Assembly: GCA_009784085.1 (NCBI GenBank)
Contig: WRCJ01000027.1
Location: forward strand, 1 to 16,859
Direction of reading: 5' to 3'
DNA length: 16,859 bases
DNA from: Oscillospiraceae bacterium
Lineage (GTDB): Bacteria; Bacillota; Clostridia; Oscillospirales; UBA929
The notes under the pieces were generated by a model. That model was not told where the DNA came from and ran no database searches. It was given only the letters and a program-made list of their open reading frames with translations. Made by a program: the position numbers and the translations under genes. Within the stretch, counting starts at the first letter, position 1. The number at the start of each line of letters is the position of its first letter. Shown here piece by piece: positions 1 to 6,308 of this stretch.

Positions 1-1
1 C

Positions 2-1207
2 CCCATCCACATGGAATACAAGCTACGCATGTCCCCCGAACAGGTGGCTGAGCAGGTGGCCGCCATGACAGCCTACGCGAAGAAGTATTGTGCCGACATC
101 CAGTTTTCCGCCGAGGACGCCAGCCGCAGTGATTGGGCTTTCCTTTCCCGTATTTTTGCGGTGGCTATCCAAAATGGCGCGACTACCATCAACGTGCCCG
201 ACACGGTGGGCTACAGCCATCCCGACGAGATGAAGTCCCTGTTTGCCTATCTGGCGGAAAATGTCCCGGGGATCGGGATCGGGAACGTAACGCTGTCCGC
301 CCACTGCCACAACGATCTCGGCCTGGCGGTATCTAACTCGCTGGCCGCCGTCATGGGCGGGGCGGGGCAGATCGAATGCGCTGTCAACGGCATCGGGGAG
401 CGCGCCGGCAACGCCGCGCTGGAGGAATTGGTCATGGCGTTGCATATCCGGCGGGATACCTATCAATCCGAGACCCGGATCGATACGACGCAGCTCTACC
501 GGACCAGCCGCCTACTACAATCGGTGACCGGTGTGGCTGTGGCGCCCAACAAGGCCGTGGTGGGCGCCAACGCCTTTGCCCATGAGGCGGGCATCCACCA
601 GCATGGCGTCATGGCCGAGCGCACGACCTACGAAATCATGTCGCCCACGATGATCGGCCTGCCGCGCAACAAGATGGTCTTGGGGAAGCATTCGGGCAAG
701 CATGCCTTCGAGGAGAGGCTGAAAGATTTGGGATTTGCGCTTTCCGACGAAGAACTGCAATCCGCCTTCTTGCTGTACAAAGAATTGGCCGACAAGAAGA
801 AGACCGTCCTGGACGGCGATCTGGAGGCGTTGGTGGGGAGCCGGGGCTACAAAGTCCCCGGGCAAATCGAGCTTTCGCATTTTGTCATCAACGCGGGGAA
901 CTCCATCGACGGCACGGCCATCATCAAGTTGCGCGTCGGCGACGCCATCCATCAGAACGTGGCGATGGGCGACGGCCCGGTGGACGCCGCCTTCAAGGCG
1001 ATCAACAAGATCGTGGGGGAGGATTTCGCGTTGGAGTCCTACCAGCTCGGGGCGGTCACCGAGGGCGGGGACGCCATGGGGGAATGCGTACTGCGCGTAA
1101 GGCTGGGCGAGGACATCGCCACCGGGCGCGGCTTGTCCACCGACATCATCGAAGCCACCATCAAAGCCTACATCCATGCGGCGAACAAGCTTCTCAACAT
1201 GAAATAA
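2..1207 (+). CDS. leuA: 2-isopropylmalate synthase, 5'-truncated by window edge
   Basis: This enzyme condenses acetyl-CoA with 2-oxoisovalerate, the first committed step of leucine synthesis. The reading frame is open from base 2 and reads Pro-Ile-His before the first ATG at 11. That matches the family's internal SPIHMEYKL segment, so the ATG at 11 is not the true start and roughly 110 N-terminal residues lie outside the window. Visible are the metal-binding HCHNDLGLAVSNS segment of the HMGL/DRE-TIM barrel (near 296-340), the NGIGERAGNAALEE motif, the linker, and the C-terminal LeuA regulatory domain ending GRGLSTDIIEATIKAYIHAANKL. That domain is where leucine feedback inhibition acts in the family. 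The gene is followed 12 bp later by leuC. The distinction from citramalate synthase rests on overall match and on the leuCDB context; I am confident. Confidence 0.96.
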   Translation, partial: PIHMEYKLRMSPEQVAEQVAAMTAYAKKYCADIQFSAEDASRSDWAFLSRIFAVAIQNGATTINVPDTVGYSHPDEMKSLFAYLAENVPGIGIGNVTLSAHCHNDLGLAVSNSLAAVMGGAGQIECAVNGIGERAGNAALEELVMALHIRRDTYQSETRIDTTQLYRTSRLLQSVTGVAVAPNKAVVGANAFAHEAGIHQHGVMAERTTYEIMSPTMIGLPRNKMVLGKHSGKHAFEERLKDLGFALSDEELQSAFLLYKELADKKKTVLDGDLEALVGSRGYKVPGQIELSHFVINAGNSIDGTAIIKLRVGDAIHQNVAMGDGPVDAAFKAINKIVGEDFALESYQLGAVTEGGDAMGECVLRVRLGEDIATGRGLSTDIIEATIKAYIHAANKLLNMK

Positions 1208-1219
1208 GGGGGGCTGGCG

Positions 1220-2494
1220 ATGGGCCAGACCATCACGCAGAAAATCTTGGCCGCCCATGCCGGGGCGACGCGCGTCAAGCCGGGCCAGCTCATTGAGATT
1301 CCGGTCGACCTGGTGCTGGGCAACGACATCACGGCGCCGGTGGCCATCCGGGAGATGGAAAAAGCCGGGTTGCACAGCGTCTTCGACCCCACGAGGATCG
1401 CGCTGGTCCTCGACCACTTTACCCCTTGCAAAGATATCGCCTCCGCCCGTCAATGCGCCGAAGTGCGATCCTTCGCCCGAAAGCATGGCGTCACGCATTT
1501 TTATGATGTAGGCGCCGCGGGCGTCGAACATGTGTTGTTGCCCGAAGTCGGGCTGGTGGCGCCCGGGGAAGTGATAATCGGCGCCGATTCCCACACCTGC
1601 ACGTACGGCGCCCTGGGCGCGTTCTCCACCGGCGTGGGATCGACCGACATGGCCGCCGGCATGGCGCGGGGCATGGCTTGGTTCAAAGTCCCGCAGGCAA
1701 TCCGCGTGGTCTTGTCTGGTGCGCCGGGCGCCCATGTGGGCGGGAAGGACGTCATTTTGCACCTGATTGCCGCCTTAGGCGTGGATGGCGCGCGATACCA
1801 ATCGCTGGAGTTTTCCGGGGATGGCGTCGCGGCACTCTCCCTGGACGATCGGTTCACCATCGCCAACATGGCCGTTGAATGCGGCGCCAAGAACGGTATC
1901 TTCCCGGTGGACAGCCGCACCGAAGCCTATCTGGCCGGTCGGGTGTCCCGCCCGTGGATCGCGTTTGCGCCGGACGGCGACGCGGCGTACGCGCGGGAGG
2001 TGGATATCGACCTGGGATCGCTTGAGCCGCTGGTGGCGTGCCCCCATCTGCCCTCCAACGTGAAACCCGCCCGCGAGATGGGTCGCGTGCGCGTGGATCA
2101 GGTGGTCATTGGATCGTGTACCAACGGCAGGTTGAGCGATATGCGCAAGGCGGCCGACATCCTCCGCAACCGGAAAGTGGCCGAAGGCGTGCGTTGCCTC
2201 ATCATCCCCGGCAGTATGGAGGTCTACCTGGAGGCCATGGAGGCCGGGTTGCTGGCGGACTTCGTCAAGGCGGGCGCGGTGGTGTCCACGCCCACATGCG
2301 GTCCCTGCCTGGGTGGGCATATGGGCGTCCTGGACAAGGGCGAGGTCTGTGTGTCCACCACCAACAGGAACTTCGTCGGTCGTATGGGCCATGCCGATTC
2401 ACAGGTCTATCTGGCAAGCCCGGAGACAGCCGCCGCCTCCGCTGTCGCCGGCCATATCGCGGCGCCGCCGGAAGGGGGGCATAGGGCATCATGA
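1220..2494 (+). CDS. leuC: 3-isopropylmalate dehydratase large subunit
   Basis: This is the large, [4Fe-4S]-carrying subunit of isopropylmalate isomerase, converting 2- to 3-isopropylmalate together with LeuD. The 424-aa length fits the short LeuC/HacA subfamily (about 420 aa) rather than the roughly 465-aa enterobacterial form. Visible aconitase-family motifs are GADSHTCTYGALGAF (residues 121-135), GSCTNGR with Cys300, and the TPTCGPCLGGHMG cluster with Cys360 and Cys363. These three cysteines are the expected Fe-S ligands. The start ATG at 1220 follows a G-rich Shine-Dalgarno stretch just after the leuA stop. The stop codon TGA overlaps an ATG at 2491 (ATGA), giving potential translational coupling to leuD. 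The short-subfamily enzyme could also act on homologous substrates such as citraconate, but the operon points to leucine. Confidence 0.96.
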   Translation: MGQTITQKILAAHAGATRVKPGQLIEIPVDLVLGNDITAPVAIREMEKAGLHSVFDPTRIALVLDHFTPCKDIASARQCAEVRSFARKHGVTHFYDVGAAGVEHVLLPEVGLVAPGEVIIGADSHTCTYGALGAFSTGVGSTDMAAGMARGMAWFKVPQAIRVVLSGAPGAHVGGKDVILHLIAALGVDGARYQSLEFSGDGVAALSLDDRFTIANMAVECGAKNGIFPVDSRTEAYLAGRVSRPWIAFAPDGDAAYAREVDIDLGSLEPLVACPHLPSNVKPAREMGRVRVDQVVIGSCTNGRLSDMRKAADILRNRKVAEGVRCLIIPGSMEVYLEAMEAGLLADFVKAGAVVSTPTCGPCLGGHMGVLDKGEVCVSTTNRNFVGRMGHADSQVYLASPETAAASAVAGHIAAPPEGGHRAS

Positions 2495-2545
2495 AGGGTA
2501 ACATGAAGGGTATAACGAAGGGCACAACGAAGGGCATCATGAAGG
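2491..2545 (+). repeat. 12-bp tandem repeat spanning the leuD start
   Basis: Four 12-bp units follow one another at 2491-2502, 2503-2514, 2515-2526 and 2527-2538, and a fifth partial unit begins at 2539. Units read ATGAAGGGTAAC, ATGAAGGGTATA, ACGAAGGGCACA and ACGAAGGGCATC. Each contains a GAAGGG Shine-Dalgarno-like core, and three of the five begin with ATG. The 15-bp sequence AGGGCATCATGAAGG occurs at 2483-2497 and again, exactly 48 bp (four units) later, at 2531-2545. This indicates expansion of the original initiation region. All units are multiples of three, so both ends stay in the leuD frame. Confidence 0.9.
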
Positions 2546-3015
2546 TTTTTGTCTATGGCGACAACGTGGACACCGACGTGATCATCCCCGCCAGGTACCT
2601 CACTACGGGTGATCCAGCGCATTTAGCCGCCCACTGTATGGAGGATATCGACCCGGGTTTTTCGACTACGGTCAAAGAGGGCGATGTTGTCGTCGCCGGG
2701 TGGAATTTCGGTTGCGGATCCTCCCGCGAGCACGCGCCGCTAGCCCTGAAGGCGGCTGGCATCGCATGCGTCGTAGCGGCGAGTTTTGCGCGTATCTTCT
2801 ACCGCAACGCCATCAACATCGGCTTGCCCATCATAGAAAACGCCGAAGCCGCCCGCGATATTAGCCCGGGCGACGCCATCGACGTTTCCCCGGAGGCTGG
2901 GCGGATACATAATCTGACCACCGGGCGGATCTACCAGGGCGAGCCGCCGCCGCCCTTCATTATGGAGATCATCCAAGCCGGGGGCTTGCTGCAACGATTG
3001 AAGAACTGCCATTGA
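2539..3015 (+). CDS. leuD: 3-isopropylmalate dehydratase small subunit
   Basis: This is the small swivelling subunit of isopropylmalate isomerase, partner of LeuC. From the ATG at 2539 it is 158 aa, typical of the short LeuD family. It opens with the family N terminus MKVFVYGDNVDTDVIIPARYL-like segment and contains GWNFGCGSSREHAPLALKAAG and the ASFARIFYRNAINIGLP motif. An upstream in-frame ATG at 2491 overlaps the leuC stop and would add 16 Lys/Gly-rich residues encoded by a 12-bp tandem repeat. That extension is not family-like. GAAGGG lies 4-5 nt before the 2539 ATG, so I prefer 2539, although both starts may be used. leuB starts 42 bp downstream. Confidence 0.94.
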   Translation: MKVFVYGDNVDTDVIIPARYLTTGDPAHLAAHCMEDIDPGFSTTVKEGDVVVAGWNFGCGSSREHAPLALKAAGIACVVAASFARIFYRNAINIGLPIIENAEAARDISPGDAIDVSPEAGRIHNLTTGRIYQGEPPPPFIMEIIQAGGLLQRLKNCH

Positions 3016-3057
3016 CACATCAGCAGCTTCCTATTAGCCGGGAGCGGGAAGGGGTAG

Positions 3058-4128
3058 GTGGATTTCTTGTTTTCTATCGCTGTGTTGCCGGGCGACGGGA
3101 TAGGGCCGGAGGTGACCGCCCCGTGCTTGGCTGTCTTGCAAGCCGTGGGCGATCGGTTTGGGCATCGGTTCGATTTTGCCTTTGCCCCCATCGGCGGGCA
3201 GGCCATCGACGAAGCCGGCTGCCCTTTGCCCCCAGAAACGCTGTCCCTCTGCCGCAACGCCGACGCCGTGCTGTTGGGCGCGTTGGGCGGCCCTAAATGG
3301 GAGATTTTGCCCGCGCCACGGCGCCCCGAAGCGGGGCTCCTGGCGTTGCGCCAGGAGCTGGGGTTGTATGCCAACCTGCGCCCGGCCGTGCTGTATCTTT
3401 GCCTGCGCGAAGCCAGCCCCCTGAAGGATTCTGTCACGGGCGGGGCGTTCGACATGCTGATCGTCCGGGAGCTGACCGGTGGGCTCTACTACGGCCCGCG
3501 CGGCTGTGCGGGCGGCCGCGCCTACGACACGATGGTCTACACCGAGCGTGAGATCGAGCGGATAGGCAGGCGGGCTTTCGCGTTGGCGCGGCGGCGGCGC
3601 CATAAGGTCACCAGCGTGGACAAAGCCAATGTGCTGGACACGTCCCGCCTGTGGCGATCGGTGATGCATCGCTTGCGGGATGAGCATCCGGACGTGGGCT
3701 ATGGGGATATGCTGGTGGACAACGCCGCCATGCAACTTGTCCGCCGGCCTGCCGATTTCGATGTCGTGGTCACCGAGAACATGTTCGGGGACATCCTGTC
3801 CGACCTCGCCGGCATGCTCACCGGATCGATCGGCCTCTTGCCCTCGGCCAGCCTGGGCGACGGCGCCGTTGCCGTGTACGAGCCGGTACATGGATCCGCG
3901 CCCGACATCGCGGGGCAAGGCATCGCCAACCCCACGGCCGCCGTCCTGTCCGCCGCCATGATGCTGCGCCATAGCTTCGGCCTCGCGGACGAGGCCGCGG
4001 CGGTGGAAGACGCCGTGATGGCCGTGCTGGCTGGGCGCAAAAAAACCGCCGACCTGGCGGTCCCCGGCGACGAGATTGTGGGCACATCCGAAATGGGGCG
4101 TCTTATCGCGCGCGCCATAGCATCATGA
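3058..4128 (+). CDS. leuB: 3-isopropylmalate dehydrogenase
   Basis: This NAD-dependent enzyme oxidises and decarboxylates 3-isopropylmalate to 2-oxoisocaproate, and it completes the leucine-specific operon. It is 356 aa, normal for bacterial LeuB. Visible motifs are the N-terminal LPGDGIGPEV (10-19), GALGGPKWE, LRQELGLYANLRPA with the substrate-binding arginines (about 97-110), RELTGGLYYGPRG (137-149), and VDKANVLDTSRLWR with the catalytic Lys189. The metal-binding aspartates sit near 221, 245 and 249, and the NAD loop is EPVHGSAPDIAGQGIANP. The start is GTG at 3058, preceded at good spacing by GGGAAGGGG; no family-like ATG exists nearby. LeuB is distinguished from isocitrate and tartrate dehydrogenases by the LRQELGLYANLRP region and the operon. 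Confidence 0.96.
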   Translation: MDFLFSIAVLPGDGIGPEVTAPCLAVLQAVGDRFGHRFDFAFAPIGGQAIDEAGCPLPPETLSLCRNADAVLLGALGGPKWEILPAPRRPEAGLLALRQELGLYANLRPAVLYLCLREASPLKDSVTGGAFDMLIVRELTGGLYYGPRGCAGGRAYDTMVYTEREIERIGRRAFALARRRRHKVTSVDKANVLDTSRLWRSVMHRLRDEHPDVGYGDMLVDNAAMQLVRRPADFDVVVTENMFGDILSDLAGMLTGSIGLLPSASLGDGAVAVYEPVHGSAPDIAGQGIANPTAAVLSAAMMLRHSFGLADEAAAVEDAVMAVLAGRKKTADLAVPGDEIVGTSEMGRLIARAIAS

Positions 4129-4143
4129 TAGGGAAGGATGTAT

Positions 4144-4812
4144 ATGAATCGAGATCTAGCGATCGGTCTTCCTCCTCTGGTAACGCTTCTTTTTGGAATC
4201 ATCAGGGAGATGGCTCGTAAAAGAAACCGTAGTGATATATTATGGGGTTATATAAACGTGATTACCACTCTGGTCAGCGCAAGCATTATGGGTCTCTATA
4301 CAAGGGAATACCCTTTCGAGGAGATCCAAGTATGGTTCGTTCTAAGTTGGATTATCCCTTCGGTCACCGCAATCAGTATTCTTCTCTATATCGGGAAAGA
4401 TCCTTACGAGGAGATCCAAATAGAACGCAAACGCAATGAAAAGCGCTTGCGCCGGATGCGCCAACTCGAAATGAGAAGTAATAAACCCAAGAACAAGGCC
4501 GAGGTAGCCATTGAACGGGAGATAGAAGCCAGAAGGAAAGAGGAATCCAGGGAGAAGAGGCAACAGTATTTGCTTGATAATGGGATCGGCGCACTGATCT
4601 ACAATGAACGGCTCATGAGTGAAGCGTTTACACGCAAAATGTTGCGTGGCAACGAAGCGTACATTTCATTTTTAGGCTATTGTGCCGAACAAATCGGCTT
4701 GGAGGATATCGAATGGACAGATCAAACGATCAACGATATAGAACAAATACTGAGAAGACAAGATCCTCTGCCTAGCTCCAAAGCGAAGTCGTCGCATAAA
4801 GCAAGGAAATAG
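4144..4812 (+). CDS. Unrecognised membrane protein with coiled-coil tail
   Basis: I do not recognise this 222-aa protein. Hydrophobic segments are predicted around residues 5-18, 33-54 and 64-84. They are followed by a strongly charged Lys/Arg/Glu helix (about 95-145, likely coiled coil) and a more globular C-terminal part ending in a basic tail (KAKSSHKARK). This suggests a membrane anchor with a cytoplasmic domain. GGGAAGG directly abuts the ATG at 4138 but sits 6 nt before the ATG at 4144, so 4144 is chosen. The gene is visibly richer in A+T than its neighbours and uses AGA, ATA and TTA codons that they avoid. This suggests it was inserted between leuB and asnS. Residues covering the second and third hydrophobic segments derive from a 90-bp internal duplication. 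No function can be assigned. Confidence 0.8.
   Translation: MNRDLAIGLPPLVTLLFGIIREMARKRNRSDILWGYINVITTLVSASIMGLYTREYPFEEIQVWFVLSWIIPSVTAISILLYIGKDPYEEIQIERKRNEKRLRRMRQLEMRSNKPKNKAEVAIEREIEARRKEESREKRQQYLLDNGIGALIYNERLMSEAFTRKMLRGNEAYISFLGYCAEQIGLEDIEWTDQTINDIEQILRRQDPLPSSKAKSSHKARK
4240..4419 (+). repeat. 90-bp tandem duplication in the unknown membrane protein
   Basis: Bases 4240-4329 and 4330-4419 align without gaps at an offset of exactly 90 bp; my hand count gives about 62 of 90 matches. The best-conserved parts are TCTCTATA (4293 and 4383) and CGAGGAGATCCAA near the end of each unit. In the protein this gives two copies of a transmembrane segment followed by a loop, ending REYPFEEIQ and KDPYEEIQ. 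The 30-residue unit preserves the frame. Confidence 0.8.
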
Positions 4813-4835
4813 TCATGCATCTAAGGAGGTATCCC

Positions 4836-6227
4836 ATGCCCGCGCTAGCAACCGTTCGATCCCTTTATGCCGGCCCTGCGCTCTTTGCCGGCCAAGTCAT
4901 CGCCGTACAGGGCTGGCTACGCGCGGTGCGCGACTCAAAGGCAGTCGGGTTTTTGGATCTCAACGACGGTTCCACCGTCAACAATATACAGATCGTTGTG
5001 GATGCGGGGCTTGCTAACTATTCCGAGGTCGTCAAGCTGGGCGTGGGCGCGGCGGTGCGCGTGGAGGGGACATTCCTCGCAACGCCCGGCGCCCGCCAGC
5101 CTTTTGAACTCCAAGCGGACACCGTGCGGATCGAAGGGGAGTCGTCCCCCGCGTACCCGTTGCAGAAGAAACGCCACACACTGGAGTACCTGCGCACCAT
5201 CGCCCACCTGCGCCCGCGCGCCAATACCTTCCATTCCGTGTTCCGGGTGAGGAGCGAGCTGGGCTTTGCCATCCATAGCTTCTTCCACGAGCGGGGCTTT
5301 GTCCAGGTCCACACCCCCATCATCACCGGCTCCGATGCCGAGGGGGCGGGGGATATGTTCCGGGTCACCGTCCTCGACCCGGCGGCGCCCCCCCTGGCGT
5401 ATGACGGCCAAGTGGACTTTTCCCGTGACTTTTTCGGCGGGCGGACCGGCTTGACCGTGTCCGGACAGCTGGAGGCGGAGGCTTTCGCGCTGGCATTTGC
5501 CAAGACATACACCTTCGGCCCCACCTTCCGCGCGGAAAACTCCAACACCCCCCGCCACGCGGCCGAATTCTGGATGATCGAACCCGAGATTGCCTTCGCC
5601 GATCTGCACGACGATATGGATTTGGCTGAGGACATGCTGAAATCGGCCATCGGCGGCGTATTGGCGGCTTGCCCTTCCGAGATGGCGTTTTTCGCCCAGC
5701 ATATCGACAAAACCCTCGTCGAACGGCTCGAAAAGGTACAAAGCGCAACCTTTAGCCGCATGACGTACACCCAAGCGATAGGGGAGTTGCAGAAACATAA
5801 GGGGCGTTTTGTCTATCCGGTGGACTGGGGCAGCGATCTGCAGACCGAACACGAACGCTTCTTGACCGGACAGGTGGTAGGCGGCCCGGTGTTCATCACC
5901 GACTACCCCAAGGACATCAAGGCGTTCTACATGCGCCAAAACGACGATGGCCGTACCGTGGCCGCGATGGACTTGCTCGTCCCTGGCGTGGGCGAATTGA
6001 TCGGTGGCAGCCAGCGCGAGGAACGCGTCGATGTGTTGGTTGCCCGGATGCTGGCCCTGGGGATGCCTGTGGAAGATTATAGCTGGTACCTGGATCTGCG
6101 TCGCTATGGCGGGGTGCGCCATGCCGGGTTCGGGCTGGGCTTTGAGCGGTTGATCATGTACTTGACCGGTATGGAGAACATCCGGGATGTCGTCGCCTTC
6201 CCCCGCACGGCGGGCTCGATACGATAA
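4836..6227 (+). CDS. asnS: Asparaginyl-tRNA synthetase
   Basis: This class IIb synthetase charges tRNA-Asn with asparagine. It is 463 aa from the ATG at 4836, close to the usual length of about 465. The N-terminal OB-fold anticodon-binding domain covers roughly residues 1-115 (VQGWLRAVRDSKAVGFLDLNDG). The catalytic domain carries the motif-2 region with FGPTFRAENSNTPRHAAEFWMIEPE-like sequence and the motif-3 region GFGLGFERLIMYLTGMENIRDV. The asparagine-specific FRAENSNTPRHAAEFW form separates it from AspS. The start is decided by a perfect AAGGAGG five bases upstream; an in-frame ATG at 4815 would place that Shine-Dalgarno sequence inside the gene. The last residues read FPRTAGSIR, a slightly unusual end, since many family members end near FPRTPG plus several residues. 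The stop codon touches the first unit of the 22-bp repeat before larC. Confidence 0.96.
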   Translation: MPALATVRSLYAGPALFAGQVIAVQGWLRAVRDSKAVGFLDLNDGSTVNNIQIVVDAGLANYSEVVKLGVGAAVRVEGTFLATPGARQPFELQADTVRIEGESSPAYPLQKKRHTLEYLRTIAHLRPRANTFHSVFRVRSELGFAIHSFFHERGFVQVHTPIITGSDAEGAGDMFRVTVLDPAAPPLAYDGQVDFSRDFFGGRTGLTVSGQLEAEAFALAFAKTYTFGPTFRAENSNTPRHAAEFWMIEPEIAFADLHDDMDLAEDMLKSAIGGVLAACPSEMAFFAQHIDKTLVERLEKVQSATFSRMTYTQAIGELQKHKGRFVYPVDWGSDLQTEHERFLTGQVVGGPVFITDYPKDIKAFYMRQNDDGRTVAAMDLLVPGVGELIGGSQREERVDVLVARMLALGMPVEDYSWYLDLRRYGGVRHAGFGLGFERLIMYLTGMENIRDVVAFPRTAGSIR

Positions 6228-6308
6228 CGAGGGACGCATATGCACATAACGAGGGATGAATATGCACATAACGAGGGATGTATATGCACATGACGAGGGA
6301 CGCAAGTG
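6227..6308 (+). repeat. 22-bp tandem repeat of ribosome-binding site plus start codon
   Basis: Three full 22-bp units (6227-6248, 6249-6270, 6271-6292) and a fourth partial unit (6293-6308) lie between asnS and larC. Each begins ACGAGGGA, a Shine-Dalgarno-like tract. Full units then carry ATATGCACAT with an ATG at initiation spacing (6240, 6262, 6284), and the last ends in the GTG start of larC. The three ATGs open overlapping short frames. The one from 6262 stops with TGA at 6307-6309, overlapping the larC GTG. Because the unit is 22 bp, successive ATGs lie in different frames. This may act as a leader that loads ribosomes or tunes larC translation, or it may be a neutral repeat. Confidence 0.9.

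Noticed and set aside
515..1762. 415-aa open frame on the - strand across leuA/leuC
   Set aside because: It lies opposite well-recognised leu genes, has shadow-like Arg/His/Gly/Asp composition, and no recognisable domain; long antisense frames are expected at this GC content.
3016..3057. Separate promoter or leader between leuD and leuB
   Set aside because: The gap is only 42 bp, with no -35/-10 pair or hairpin that I could support.
4935..6305. 456-aa open frame on the - strand opposite asnS
   Set aside because: Antisense shadow of a confidently identified gene. Its N-terminal part is only the reverse of the 22-bp larC repeat.
6227..6308. CRISPR-like or attachment-site repeat
   Set aside because: The 22-bp units are directly contiguous without spacers, end exactly at the larC start, and have no cas or integrase gene nearby.
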